Below, piece by piece: positions 47,401 to 59,491 of a stretch of DNA of 64,000 nt. The notes below the pieces were generated by a model. The model searched no databases. It worked only from the letters and a program-made list of their open reading frames with translations, and was not told the origin of the DNA. Where the stretch lies: the NCBI GenBank assembly GCA_023935145.1, contig CM043698.1, positions 147,895,125 to 147,959,124 of the forward strand. Reading direction: 5' to 3'. A program made the translations under genes and the position numbers. The stretch's first letter is position 1, and each line of letters begins with the position of its first letter. This DNA is from Bretschneidera sinensis (Eukaryota > Streptophyta > Magnoliopsida > Brassicales > Akaniaceae).

Positions 47401-48817
47401 GGGAATACAACACATTTTAAATATTCAAAGCCTGGAAGGATAATAGCTGGTGAATCAATAAGAACACTATTAACTAGCTACGACTCTACAAGAACTTATG
47501 TGATCAATATCCAAAATATATTATTAATGGATCAAGAAGTCAACAACAAAACTCACCAGATATTGGTCGCAATGAAAAGGGAAATTCCAGAGCCGAGTCC
47601 ATATCCTTTCTGGAGAAGCTCATCCAAACATATCACAATGATGCCGGCAAAGCAGAGCTGAACAATAATGAGAATGGCATTCCCTACACCAAGCTGGGCG
47701 ACACTACCATACATTCCAGAGAGAACATATGCAACTGCTTCACCAACAGCTATAAGGATGCCCAACAACTTTTGTGCACCATTTCTGGGAGGGAAAGAAA
47801 ACCATCAGATGGAATGCATAGAGCAGTAGCCATGTAAGCATTTTGCAGTTCAAGAAAAGGCAAAAACTGCCTTGAAGGCTACATCTCAATGTGGGAAAGC
47901 ACTAGTAAAAGTATAAGCAACATATATAACTCACCATAGAACAAAGGTTCTTTAGAAGCACGTAAAAAAAGAAGATGGCAAACATTAAAACAAAAGCTAA
48001 TCAATGAATCCCAACTTAGTAAAATTAAAATATTTTGTTCTTATTTGAAAGAGATAAAACATAATAGTTCTTACATCAATGGAATTTTAGACATTCTTAG
48101 AGCTTTCATCATTTGAAGCTACAACGAAAAGCCCAGAAGAACATTTTAATGAAAGTATCATACCATCTTGCATTAAAACAGAAATAAAGGGCTACAGATA
48201 TCTATCTTACAGTGCAAAATGTACTTGAAGTTAGAGATAAAACATAATAGTTCTTAATCAATGTGAATCTTAGACATTCTAAGAGCTTTCATCATTCGCA
48301 GCTACAATGAAAAGCCCAGACAAGCAATCTAATGAAGGTATTGTACAATCTTGATTTAAACAGAAACACAGGGCTTGATATATCTATCTTGCAGTGCAAA
48401 TTGTACTCGAAGTTAACTAATACAGAAAGGTAAGGATACTTTTGTTTTATAAGAAAAAGGTAAAGATACTTACAAAAGGGCACGGTCTTCACGTACATTA
48501 TTATCCACTTCAATAATCTTTGACCCAGCAAGGAGTTGCATAACCAGTCCAGAGGTCACAATTGGTGTGATCCCAAGCTCCATGACTGTCCCCCGGTTTG
48601 AAGCAAGAATAACACGCATCCAATAGAATGGATCCGCACCGGTTGTAGAGTGTATGCCATAAAGAGGAAGCTGACTGCATACCAAGAAAATGAAAAGAGA
48701 GATCACAGTGTATATAACCTTCTCTCTGAATGGAACTTTTCTGTCAGCGCTCTGAACTTCCGGCAGAAATGAAAGAAACGGTCTGACAAGATGAAGCACT
48801 CTAAACCCACCTCCCAT
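44447..48817 (-). CDS. SEC61A: SEC61 alpha, ER protein translocon pore subunit (476 aa)
   Basis: Six coding exons on the minus strand: 48474-48817, 47557-47784, 47040-47394, 46822-46949, 46535-46670 and 44447-44686, all with GT/AG introns and summing to 1431 nt in frame. The protein starts [20 protein letters not shown] and ends ASELGFFGF, matching plant SEC61 alpha along its full length; the usual size is about 475 aa. It is the ten-helix channel of the ER membrane that passes or inserts nascent proteins, working with SEC61 beta and gamma. Recognisable parts are the N-terminal region with [39 protein letters not shown], the cytosolic loop [20 protein letters not shown] used in ribosome binding, and [21 protein letters not shown] 5' UTR intron (about 48848-50005) separates the leader exon from the ATG exon. 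No damage is seen, so it is probably functional. Confidence 0.96.
45361..45472. repeat. Inverted repeat in the last intron of SEC61 alpha
   Basis: AGTTTACTAGTAATTACGG at 45361-45379 is mirrored by CCGATAATTACTAGTAAACT at 45453-45472 with one indel. Weaker complementarity continues outward into the flanks. It looks like a decayed foldback element inside the 1.85-kb intron 44687-46534. Confidence 0.6.
48051..48420. repeat. Tandem duplication of about 183 bp in the first coding intron of SEC61 alpha
   Basis: The unit beginning GAGATAAAACATAATAGTTC at 48051 starts again at 48234 (period 183 bp). Both share ACATTC, AGAGCTTTCATCATT, AAAAGCCCAGA and ATCTATCTT in order, with many substitutions, so it is an older intronic duplication. 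Both copies lie within intron 47785-48473. Confidence 0.75.
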
Positions 48818-48847
48818 CTTGCTTTGTTCAAACTAATCAAATTTAAC

Positions 48848-50005
48848 CTGGCACCAGCCATTCAAAGAAAATAAATTAAACAAATAAAATAGCTAATGAG
48901 TCAATATTTGCCAAATTAGATACCCCTTGCTGACCCTACCCCCGAAATGGAAAGAAAAGAAAAGCTAACATGGTTTGCAACTTACAGATCCTTTAAAAAT
49001 TAAAGTTAATGTTGAATGGGAAGCATCCATCATGAAACTTCTCATGAATTCTTATAAGAAAGATGAAATTTCTCTTGAATTCTTCTTAAAGGCAAACAGA
49101 ACCACAACCAGGGAAGTCTATATTCACACTTCCTAAACAAAGCCCCTTGGTGGGAAAAATTTAACCCACGCATCGATGAACTTCAGGTTACAGTTTTTTC
49201 CTACTGCATTGATATGGCACCACTTCCGTTTACAAAAAATACTTTAATCAAACCAAACAGGTACTTGACATACACGAATATACTAAAAATACACTAGATC
49301 TCCTATGTGAAAATCCCAAATGTTTCATTGATGGCACATTACATAGACTACTCACCACCCACCCTACAGCTGTTCAACCGTTTGACCTCAAACTAGTACA
49401 ATTGATGAGCTTCAAGACAACTCTATTGACAAAGATTCCATTTCTACATAATGAATACAGAAGCATCGTGTCTTACACTAGCACTACGAAAGCCACATGT
49501 TGAACATATCCACATGAACGCATGCATGTATTATAGATATGCGCCTGTAATGCACTAACGCCGTGGCAAATCGACTCTAAACTAAGCTGTTGTACACAAA
49601 ACATAGCAACAAGGCATCATTTCACCAAATCCCCATATACCAAATACACATATCAACAATACATGCAACTCACATCGAAATCTTCACTAATAATCGCTTA
49701 GCAATCCAGCTCAATTTTGATCAAACTCATATCAACATGCATACAAATCTACATAAGCATAAACAGCATACGCACGTACACAAACAGATCTGACAATACG
49801 TTCTGAGAAGCCAATCCGTTAGGTTGCCGAGAAACGAAAGGGAAATTTTAAATCTCAGATCTAGGAAATGGAACATGAAATTATGTAAAATCGAGCTGTT
49901 ATTGATATATAATCAATCAATTGACCAAAACACGATTTAATTAAACTGCAAAATTACGAATCAAGGGAGCGAGATACAGATCTCGGAATCGAAATTAGTA
50001 CTAAC
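48848..50005 (-). other. 5' UTR intron of SEC61 alpha
   Basis: On the minus strand the donor ACG|GTTAGTAC lies at 50006/50005 and the acceptor GGTGCCAG at 48848, followed by a short leader piece (48818-48847) and the ATG. The intron is T-rich on the gene strand. Long first introns in leaders are common in highly expressed plant housekeeping genes and often raise expression; that role here is inference. Confidence 0.65.
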
Positions 50006-50124
50006 CGTATGTATCGGAGATCAGCGAACGATATAGAAACCTACAGATCAATTGAGAGGAAATTTATAGAGAAAACGTACAGAGAGAAAGAGATCTGAAA
50101 TAAAAAAAAGCACTGTGCTTGGCG

Positions 50125-50132
50125 TTATATAA
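50125..50132 (-). promoter_or_regulatory. Probable TATA box of SEC61 alpha
   Basis: CTTTATATAACGCC on the minus strand, followed about 30 bp later by a pyrimidine-rich leader (ATCTCTTTCTCTCTGTACG). This places transcription start near 50095, with leader exon about 50095-50006. Confidence 0.6.
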
Positions 50133-50239
50133 AGTGATTACGTATATATTGTGGCCACGATGTCGATGCCAATGGACGAGCGGCACCTGTAATGAAGAAG
50201 TGACGTGGACCAAGACGGCATGTTTGACCATAATTGGCC

Positions 50240-52330
50240 CAAAATTTTTGGTTGACGAGCTATAAATCCAATGGTTTATGGTATAGATCAGTTGTTATTT
50301 TATTGATAATTTAAAAAAAAATTATTAATAATTTCAATATAAATATGAATTTAAAAATTAATATTATTAATAAAAAATTTTAAAATTATAAATAGAATTT
50401 TCAGTTGTCTAAATTTCGAATCAGTCAAAAAAAATTTAACAATTGGCATGTTGACCTATTTTCAGATATTTTAAATTGTGAAGGTAATTATGCATGAGAG
50501 AAATATGGTTAATAGTCCATACTAAAAGAAAAGTTATAAATTTTAGGTTTAATTATAAAAAATATATTATGATTGACTGTATTTTCAAAAAATAATTTGA
50601 GGGTTTTTTTTGTGACAAAAAATAACTTATGGTTAATTCTATTTTCAAAAAATACTTTGAGAATTTTTTTGTGGTAAAAAATATCCTGTGATATATTTCT
50701 GTTAGCAAAAATACCATGTGTTTAATTAAAAGAAACATATTATAATATATTTTTGACTAGCAAAAACATATCACAAGGTATATTTTGCTAACAGAAACAT
50801 ACCACGAGATATTTTTTTGTTAACTGAAACATATCACAATGTATTTTTTATCACAAAAAATTTCAGGGTATTTTTTAAAAATTGAGTTAACTACAAAGTG
50901 TTTTTTACCATAAAAGAAAAAACTTAATGATAATTTTTAAAAATACAATCAACTATAGAGTATTTTTTATAATTAAACCTAAATTTTATAGTGTCAATAA
51001 TATATTTTTTCATTGTGCCATCAACATCATGAAAATTTTCAATCATGACTCACATTTTGAAATTTGCATATAACAAATAAGATGTGGATTCATAATTTCA
51101 TATCTAATTTAATATATTTAGTTTAGTCTATCTATATTTGCGTTACTTTTTTTACTTGTTATTTTTCACAGTGAAATTGCTTTGTATTATATATTTTGCA
51201 GTTGAAAATATTATTAGCATCTCAACACACACGTGCTACACATGCTCTTTTATAATTAAAAAAAAAAAATCAATTGAGAATTGAGAAGAATCTCACTGAG
51301 AAAAAAAGCACAAAGAAAGTCAATTAAACTTATCGAATTAATTACCAATAATTAACAAAGAAACAAATAAAAAGATGATGGAATAGGTATAAATATGTGT
51401 GAATTAGTGGTAGTGGATACTGTGTAACTCTTTAGGTAGTTATTGCATATAAGTGATTTTTTAAACATATAATATGTAACCGCTTAGATGATTACAATAG
51501 ATAAAGTGATTTTTGAAACAATAAGTTATTATTGATTTCACAAACAGTATAATTGTGGGGTGCTTAGTTTTACACTTTATATTTAATAAAACAATAAATT
51601 TATATTTATACAATGCTATTTTTAACATTTCGAACCGGATGACACTTAAAAAATGCTATGGTTTTATTAATAGTACAAAAGTATAGATATCATGCCCCAC
51701 ATATTTTATCCCTCTTATAAGACTTGAACTTTCCACTTCCAAAATTGGCAATTCCTAATGCACAATCAAATGCAAAAACTGGGATTACCTTTCAATTATG
51801 ATTTCATTATATTCCGATTAAATTTCAAACATGGAATTAAACGAAGCAGCCAGCATAAAAACGAAGAGTATGCAAAGGATAGAAACGGTCCATTAAAAAT
51901 TTTAATCGATTTTTTTAACTGTTTCGATTGAATTAATCTAAATATTTCTATATTAACTGAAGAAATTAATTTCAGTCGACATAGTTGGTTAATCGGTTGA
52001 CCAATATTTTTTTTATATAATTAAGTTTTTTAATTTATAATATATTACATATATTATATATTTAATTTGTGCTTAAGTTTTTTTTAATTTATTATATTTT
52101 ATATTTAATATATTATTAATATTAAATATTTTTTAAATCGATTAAATAGTTGAAATGGTTTAAAAAAATTAACCGTTATCCGATCGATAAACCCTTATAT
52201 CTTATTTGATTAACTAATTTTATACTGATTTAATCAATTAACCGAATAATTTTAATTGAAACGACCAACTTTAACTATTTAGTGGACACCCAAACAACCT
52301 TGTATTAAACAGGAAAAAAGTGTCAATCTA
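50240..52330. other. Intergenic with repeat elements
   Basis: No gene recognised. It holds a degenerate copy of the foldback-type motif (about 50240-50430), the foldback element at 50535-50990, and an AT-rich block at about 51890-52290 in which TTAATCGGTTGACC, AACCGTTATCCG and AATTAACCGAATAA-type words recur, the usual look of a decayed plant repeat. Confidence 0.5.
50535..50990. mobile_element. Foldback/MITE-like element, near full-length palindrome (456 bp)
   Basis: The left end TATAAATTTTAGGTTTAATT and the inverted right end differ at one base over about 30 bp, and both continue ATAAAAAATA. Complementarity extends inward along most of the element: ATTGACTGTATTTTCAAAAA pairs with the TTTTTAAAAATACAATCAAC side, and TTAGCAAAAATACC with the GGTATATTTTGCTAA side, to a centre near 50760. 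No coding capacity. No obvious target duplication, so the exact ends could move by a few bases. It lies about 400 bp upstream of the SEC61 alpha start. Confidence 0.78.
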
Positions 52331-52332
52331 TT

Positions 52333-52575
52333 TTAGCCACACACTGGATGAGATCCCCAAGCTTTTGTTAAAGCCCACAACCCAACGAGCTTTCTCGTCT
52401 CTGATAAGGTCCCCCCCGCTCCTGCTAACCCAAGATTGCCTATGGAAGCCCCGTTACTGTTTAGCTTGAAGAACCCTTTATTGAGAGGATTCCAAGAGAC
52501 TGGGATACCAAGTTTCTTCAGGCAAAGAAGAAGATCTGGCCCAGCGACAAAATTTGAGCACAAATGTAAGCACAC
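52333..52575 (-). pseudogene. RNase H-like fragment of a LINE-type element (RVT_3 family)
   Basis: The minus-strand frame reads WNPLNKGFFKLNSNGASIGN followed by LGLAGAGGTLSETRKLVGLW. This is the first strand of the RNase H-like domain found at the end of plant LINE polyproteins and in related host-derived genes; the usual form is KLNxDGAS.GNPG.AG.GG. The first catalytic Asp is Asn here (LNSNGAS). There is no ATG in frame, no reverse transcriptase nearby, and a stop after about 80 codons. A short dead fragment. Confidence 0.65.
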
Positions 52576-53645
52576 ACTGATGTGAAATTCTTGTTTGGAT
52601 AGGGGTAAAATTTTATTTTTGTATTGGGTATAAAATTTTATTAATAATTATTAAGTAACTTTACTAGTAACGTGAATAGTACTTATATGGACGTTAACAA
52701 TGAAGTTCTTTAAAATTACAAGCAAAATTTTAAACTGATACAAAAATTGTGTTTTATACCTTATGCATATAAGTATTTCTCCACACTGGCCTAGTTTGGG
52801 TAGTACTTTAATTTTCACTCGAAACACTATCCAAACCACGGTTTTATAGGTTTTGTTTGACTATGATTTAAATAGTGATTAAATCAAAATTTAGGTGGAT
52901 CGAAAATTTAAATGGTTTTGATTGTTTAGATAATACGTTTAAATGAGGCTTTTGGTTATCATATAACCTAACAAATCATAACTACTTAAATAGCAATTAT
53001 CTAAAAAGATAAACGAATCTTTTCTTGATCTACATTAAAAGATAACTAAAATGAAATATTAAAGTTTGGATTAAAGAGATTACCAAACAAAAATGCGCTT
53101 TAAATCGTTTAGGTGGGATCCATTGGTAAGAGAAATTTTATTTGCATTCGGGACAAAACACTATTTTTACGAAAAATCTGCTGATAATTGTTAGGTAAAA
53201 TTACTAATAACGTAAATAGTAAAACTTATAAAATAAAATTACCTAACAATTTACGTATGAAATTTTTACCCGTGCAAACGCTGTTGACGTGGCTTGTGCA
53301 GAGATGGATGATAACGGCGAGAACTAATGTATATGATCTAACCGCCTTTTTTCGATGCCAAATATCTCTGACTTCCTTTCCTCCTTCGAAATCTTACTTT
53401 TTATCTTTATCTTTTACTGGGTGCGAAAATGACTTCACTTTTAATTAAATCTCTAATGGAAAGATAAAGTACAGAAAAACCACAAGAGAGAGAGCGAAAC
53501 AAAAGGTTGAAATAAAGCTGTCTGCTCGTTGCCCTTACTGTCTTCAGGCTCCAAATGGTGAACTAGTACAAACCCAGCTCCCACCAAAACAGTGTTTGTG
53601 CTTCTCTGTCCATCTCTCATTGTTTCTTTTCACTGAGAGAGAGAG
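52576..53645. other. Intergenic, promoter region of the NHL gene
   Basis: Two related AT-rich blocks (around 52620-52740 and 53155-53260, sharing ACTAGTAACGTGAATAGTA and ACTAATAACGTAAATAGTA) are probably decayed copies of one element. Downstream is T/C-rich sequence leading to the leader of the NHL gene. Confidence 0.45.
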
Positions 53646-53653
53646 TATAAAAT
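53646..53653 (+). promoter_or_regulatory. Possible TATA box of the NHL gene
   Basis: TATAAAAT lies 111 bp upstream of the ATG at 53757, after a GA repeat (GAGAGAGAGAG). Start would be near 53680. The CT-rich tract around 53600-53640 could instead already be leader, in which case this is not the TATA box. Confidence 0.3.
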
Positions 53654-53756
53654 CTTCTTCAAAAATCTAACTTCCCTCAAAAAGCTGCTAGTGCTAGCAC
53701 TTGGTACTTACTGATCTCCCTTTTTGAAGTGTTTGGTTTTTGCGCTAGAGAGAGCC

Positions 53757-56700
53757 ATGAGAGAATCCCATCTCTTGCTCACATTGGTGACTGTTTTGGT
53801 TGCTTATAGTATTCAATTTCAAGCTCATGCCGCTCCTGCAGGTAACGGATTAGCTCTTCTTGTTTATCACTTTGTTATGCTGTCTCTGGGTTATTTTGAT
53901 CTGTTTGGTTAATGGGTATTCTGATTTTCTTCCATTTGGCTGTCAAATTATCAATAGCTCAATACCCTTTGTAAAGTTTTTTTTTCCTTCCTGCGTTTAG
54001 TTGTAATTCTGCTCATTTTGCTTTGCTTATACTGATTGTGATCTAATTACCTAATGAGCATGCTTGTTTATTTGCCACTATTAGCTTCACTAATTATTTT
54101 TTGTGTAAATTCTGATTAATCAGGGCCATTGATTAAACACTTGTCTTCTCTACTCAAATGGACCACAAGGTCATCATCCAAAAAAATCCAATCAGGTCAC
54201 TTGAGATAATTCCATATAATTTGATACTTCTTTTTTTGGTTATTTACGTAATTTTTTAAGTGCGCAAACTCTGTGTTTTATATGGATTGTTGTTTTACAG
54301 ATGTGAATGTTCTTCAATTTGAGAATGGTTACTTAGTTGAGACCATTGTCGAAGGAAATGAGATTGGAGTTGTTCCTTACAAAATCCGCGTCTCTGATGA
54401 TGGAGAACTATATGCTGTTGATGCAGTTAACAGCAACATTGTTAAAATTACTCCACCATTATCCCAATGTAATTTTTCTTCCTTATATTTCCCTTACTAT
54501 AGTATCTTGATTTCAGTTTTTGTCTGGTTTCTGAGAAAATGTTGAAGTAATAGAATTTTTTCAGATAGTGTTAAGCTAAACCGTCCAGATGTAATTTTAC
54601 GAATAATTCATACCCAATTCACGTGTTAGAATTGCCAGAGGTGCTTATTTTGTCTCAATCTCTTTGTTTCATGGATTAATTCATAACTCTGTACATGGTT
54701 GGGTAATTAGGACATATGTTGATTCAGGGGCTTGTATGTCTTGTTTATAATTTGTACTTGTTGCAGATAGCAGGGGAAGATTGGTTGCTGGGTCATTTCA
54801 GGGATACACAGGCCATGTGGATGGAAAACCAAGCGAGGCTCGTTTTAATCATCCCAAAGGGGTAACCATGGATGACAAGGGGAATGTTTATGTTGCTGAT
54901 ACCTTGAATCTTGCCATCAGAAAGATTGGAGATGCAGGTATAGGCAATTCTTCATAGGAGCTAGCATATATGTTCTGTATCCATTGAAACTGAATTTTCT
55001 TTATAACATGTAGTCATAGAACTTCAGGACAGAAGTTATGCTCCTATATAAATATTGGAACAGTTCTAAAACTTGGGGTTGAAACAATGCTGTCAACATT
55101 ATTGGAACTTTGCTTTAGTTGAAAACCTAAATATTATATGAATTATTATATGGGGAGAATGGTGGATACCATAAAAAAGAAGGTTGTTAAATTTGGATGG
55201 TTTGCAGGTGTGACAACCATAGCTGGAGGGAAATCAAATGTTGCAGGGTACCGGGATGGGCCCAGTGAGGATGCCAAGTTCTCAAATGATTTTGATGTTG
55301 TATATGTTCGGCCAACCTGTTCCTTGTTAGTTATCGATAGAGGAAACGCTGCTCTTCGGCAAATCTCCCTCGACCAAGACGATTGTGACTATGAGTACAG
55401 TTCAATTTCTCCCACAGGTTGGATACCTTGTTATTTGAGTTACATAGATGTTCATTTTTATTTTTAATAATTAATTTAATCATGTAAGGAGTAGGCTTAG
55501 TTATGCAATGCGTGTTTAGACACGTGTATACATACTTCCTTATGTACATCATAATGTTGCATCCTTCTTCACCTTGTACGATTTTCATCTACTTAATTCG
55601 TCATGAAGTTATCTTAAGCTATGTTTGGCAGGGAAGATAGGAAAGCAAGAAAAAGAAAAGGAAAGATAACATTTTGGGAGAATTGTGATTTGTATATGTG
55701 GGAATAACACTTCATTCTTCCCTCTCATATTTCTCTCCCACTAAACAGTAGAGAAGTGCCTTCCACACTATTTTCTTTTCTCTCCCTCATTTTTCCTATC
55801 ATTTTTCTTCCCTATAAGACAAATTGTTGGTATGTATATTCTACTACATGAAGGACATTATTATATCGTTTTATCAAGCTGATCACTAAATGAGTCCACC
55901 TCTGGAAAGAAAGAGATCCAAACATTGAATTGCTCAAGAGTAGGAGCAAATCATGTCACCAATTTTAGCTGGCCCCATTAAAGATTATGTAAGTCTATTG
56001 TTAATTAAGTAGATGAACTAGGCCATTGAAGTAAATGGCTGCCATTACAGATGATTATTGTGGTTGGGGCGAAGGGGGAGTAGAAGTACGCAAAAAAAAA
56101 AAATTATGTTGATCTTGTATTTATGACTCTGGTATCGTATCCATCCTTATCCAGAGCCTTGTTTGCAATCATGGAATTTTGGTCTATGTAATGTGAAAAT
56201 AATATGCTACGTGGTCTTTTGGTCTTGAATTCCCTAGGATGCTCAAATTCTCCCTAAATATATGCAACCCTTTGATTTGCACTAGATAGAAGGATCTATA
56301 AGTTTTCAGTGACTTTGTTCTTTCTTTAAAATTTCATTTACAATTTAATAGTTGTGTGGAAGAACACTTGAATCTTAGCTTGTTTTATATTTTTGCAATC
56401 GTCAAACTTGGTTTGAGAACTAGGAAATTCTTATGACATTGACCTGTTTAAGCTTTGCTTTTCTCAAAATGTAGCTTGATTCTCATAGCACTTCAAACAG
56501 TAATGCTATAAACTTTAAAGAAATCCCATGAGCTTTGGTAAAAATAGTGATGGTTATCACCATGGTATATCATTCTCTTTCTGAATCTGTTTCTAATGAA
56601 TCAAAAATACGCAATAGACTTCGCAAAATGATATTTTTAGTAGTCTTTATCGAGTGAATTGTGTTTCTGGTTATTTTCACCTCAATTTCTACCTAGTTGC

Positions 56701-59038
56701 TCAAGCTCTGCAGTGAACATGTTGGAAAAATTGACTACCAGCTGTTCTGTTAAATTTACTTATATTTTTGGAAATGGAAATGTGGAAAAGAAAGTTCTTT
56801 CTTCTTTTCAGTTAATATAAAAGAAGGTTTGTTTTGCATATGAAACTAGCTTATAGCATCTTAACTCTGAATACGTATATCACGATGAAGCTTACCTCAG
56901 AATTCCATGCTGTGAATTGTGTTGTTCCACCTGTTCCATGAGTCATCATGATCCACAATCAAGGATTCATTGCACAATTTAGGATCTAATATTTCATTAT
57001 TGTGAATTTTAGTAGCCAGAAAAAGTTTGAGTCAAACAAATAAAGTCAGCTTGTTACCCTATCTATCATATCAGAAAAATTGTTGCATCATATATTTCAT
57101 AGACACCATCATTCGGATATATCAGTGACTTCATTACGATAAAACGATCCCTAATTTCATGGTTTCATATTCTCATCAACTTGAGATTTCAGGCACAATT
57201 AAAAAGAATATGCAAGGAATTATATGAAAAAGATTGCTAAGTTAATCCTCTTTAGTAAATATTGTGTTTATTTTATGGTCCTTTTTTTGGTTAATCTCAT
57301 GAAACTTTTTATAGATATAAAGTGATATCACCTGAAAGTTTTCTAATGTCTGCACTATGTGCTACATGCCTACATGCCTTTAGTGTTGGTAGAAATTTGA
57401 TAATGGATTGCTTTGTAGGCCAAAGTTCAAACCAACTGAATATTACCTTGTCTCGTATTCTTTTTATTTTTTTTTTCTGTTCCTTGTCCATTTTCATTGA
57501 AGATTTACCTTTTTTCATAGATTGCTCCGATTTCTACTGTCCTCGTCATTTTGGTTTAGTTTCAAGATCAACCATCTTGATTAACTGTACTAATATGCTT
57601 TGAATTTTGTTAAAACCTAATATTTTTCAATAGGCTGTGGGTATTTTCCTAAGGCACTCTATTTATTGTTATATCAAGATCAATGAAACATTCACTTTTT
57701 TAATCATTACTTTGCTTCCAATATTCATTTCGGATTGCTGTACCCCTTACTGATGTATTTTCTGTTGGCAGATGTCCTTATGGTTGTTGGTGCTGTTTTG
57801 GTTGGATATGCTACATGCATGCTTCAGCAGGGTTTTGGACCTTCTTTCTTTTCAAAGAAGGTTAAAATTCTTACTTTTGAAATTTCACTTGTGATTTGGC
57901 TGATTGCCAACTGCCAGGAATTTTGCGCCGCATTGAATGTTTAAAATACAATTGTTCCAACTTTGGCAGTCCTACCAAAGAATCATTTATTGACTCTGTT
58001 CCGCTTGGAAAACAAATGCATTTCTTTTCTTTATAAGAAAAAAGAATATATCTCTGAAACAAAGTTCTCAGAAAGGCCTTCTCAGTTTAAGCAACGGTGA
58101 CCACGAATACATTCTGAATAGTTACTGCATACATCATTGTATCTGCAACTGTTTGCCAGTGACCTTATGATCTTTTTCTATGGTTGGAAAATAGATTAAC
58201 GAACAACATGTGAGTTTGATTGCCTTTTCTTAGTTTAGTTTTTTCTCGGAAGTTGTTTCCCTCTGTCTTGGAAGGTCAATTCATCTAAATACTTGATGCC
58301 CTGATAAACACGTGCATGGATGCAGTACATAGATTATAGATTTTCTGTCATACAATCTTGCACTAGTGACTTAATCTAATGCTTGTACTGATGCAGGAGC
58401 AACCTTCAGATAGTGAATTTAAAGAAGGTGCAAGCAAGGAGAAACCCAGTTCCATTATGGAGAGCATGAAGGAGGAACCAGGATGGCCATCTTTTGGACA
58501 GCTCATGATTGATCTTTCCAAGCTTGCACTCGAAACATTAGCTAGCATATTTGTTCCCTCAAGATTCAGAACTGGTGGATCCAACAAAAACCTCACACCA
58601 CTGAGAGATAGGCTGAGGATGCCTGAGGATGAACTCGAACCACCATTAGTTCAAAGGCAGACTACTCCTGTGCCTCTTTCTGAAACCCGGCAAGCCCATA
58701 CTCCCAATGTTAGTGATAACTATTCAGAAATGAAGCCCCCAAAGATAAAATCTAGCAGTTTTAAGGACCCTTCTTTGTCAAGCAAGCATCGGTCCTCAAA
58801 ACGACAAGAATATGCAGAATTCTATGCATCTGGTGAGGTTCCTTCTTACAGCAGATCAAAAACCCAAAAAGAAAGAACAAGGCATCGCCAACGAGATAAA
58901 AGTGGAGAGGTAGTTTTTGGAGCTGGTGGGGCAGAGCCGAAACCTGCTGAGGTGAAGCCAGTGGGTTATGATAATCAGAAGTTCTACCAATACAGTATCA
59001 GAAACAAGTATGGATCTGATGATTCCTTCCGGTTTTGA
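53757..59038 (+). CDS. NHL-repeat membrane protein (454 aa)
   Basis: Six exons: 53757-53841, 54301-54468, 54767-54937, 55208-55417, 57772-57860 and 58397-59038. All have GT/AG introns, and the exons total 1365 nt in frame. The ATG at 53757 gives a signal peptide (LLLTLVTVLVAYSIQFQAHA, cut near residue 25). Residues about 30-205 carry NHL-type beta-propeller strands: DGELYAVDAVNSNIVKI, GNVYVADTLNLAIRKIGDAG, LLVIDRGNAALRQISLD. A transmembrane helix follows (VLMVVGAVLVGYATCML, about 213-231), then a long Ser/Lys-rich, probably disordered tail (about 240-454) ending YGSDDSFRF. This is the layout of plant NHL domain-containing proteins such as Arabidopsis At3g14860 and At1g70280 relatives, whose molecular function is not established; the propeller should face the lumen or apoplast. 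Intron 4 is about 2.35 kb. No damage is seen. Confidence 0.9.
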
Positions 59039-59227
59039 ATAACTTCCTGCTACTGATATAGAATACCCTTGCTTTGTGGCCGAATTCAGTGTCCTTTATT
59101 ATACATCTCTATGTTTCTTTTGAGATAATGTCATTTATATCAGAAACTGTAATCCAGGACTTTGTGTTTTAGGGATATACACAGATGAAGTTAGCTCTGG
59201 TTATTTCTTGTTAATGGGCTGCAACAC

Positions 59228-59491
59228 GTAAGGATCACCATCACCTCCATAAGAGGACTCGAGACTTATCAGTCTAGCCATTGCCGGAAAGAAAATGATA
59301 ATTTTGTTAGATCCGTAGTTGCTAAGAAACTTGATTGTGCAAAGGAGGTTGAGCTTGTTGTGTGTACTGATTTTGGTTCTGTTAAATATAACTTTTGCCC
59401 ATTAGAGACAGATACTAACAATGCTTCAACCAATTGGAAGAATCAGTCTGTTTTGATGTTGCAAACTGCAAAGAGGAAGTCTAGCAGCTGA
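59228..59491 (+). pseudogene. Unidentified open frame without ATG, coding-like fragment
   Basis: An 88-codon open stretch (VRITITSIRGLETYQSSHCR ... NQSVLMLQTAKRKSSS, stop TGA) begins about 190 bp after the NHL stop. Its composition is protein-like (mixed charged and hydrophobic residues, Cys, Trp), unlike the AT-rich noise around it, but no start codon lies in frame and I do not recognise the family. It may be an exon fragment of a duplicated gene, or the far 3' UTR of the NHL gene with a chance open frame. Confidence 0.35.

Noticed and set aside
49590..49793. 67-codon plus-strand frame rich in His, Thr and Ile
   Set aside because: It lies in the SEC61 alpha 5' UTR intron on the opposite strand and shows no domain. 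Low-complexity ACA/CAT text.
57309..57603. Frames in the long NHL intron
   Set aside because: T-rich intron translation on one strand and its shadow on the other; no homology and no splice sites that would make an extra exon in frame.
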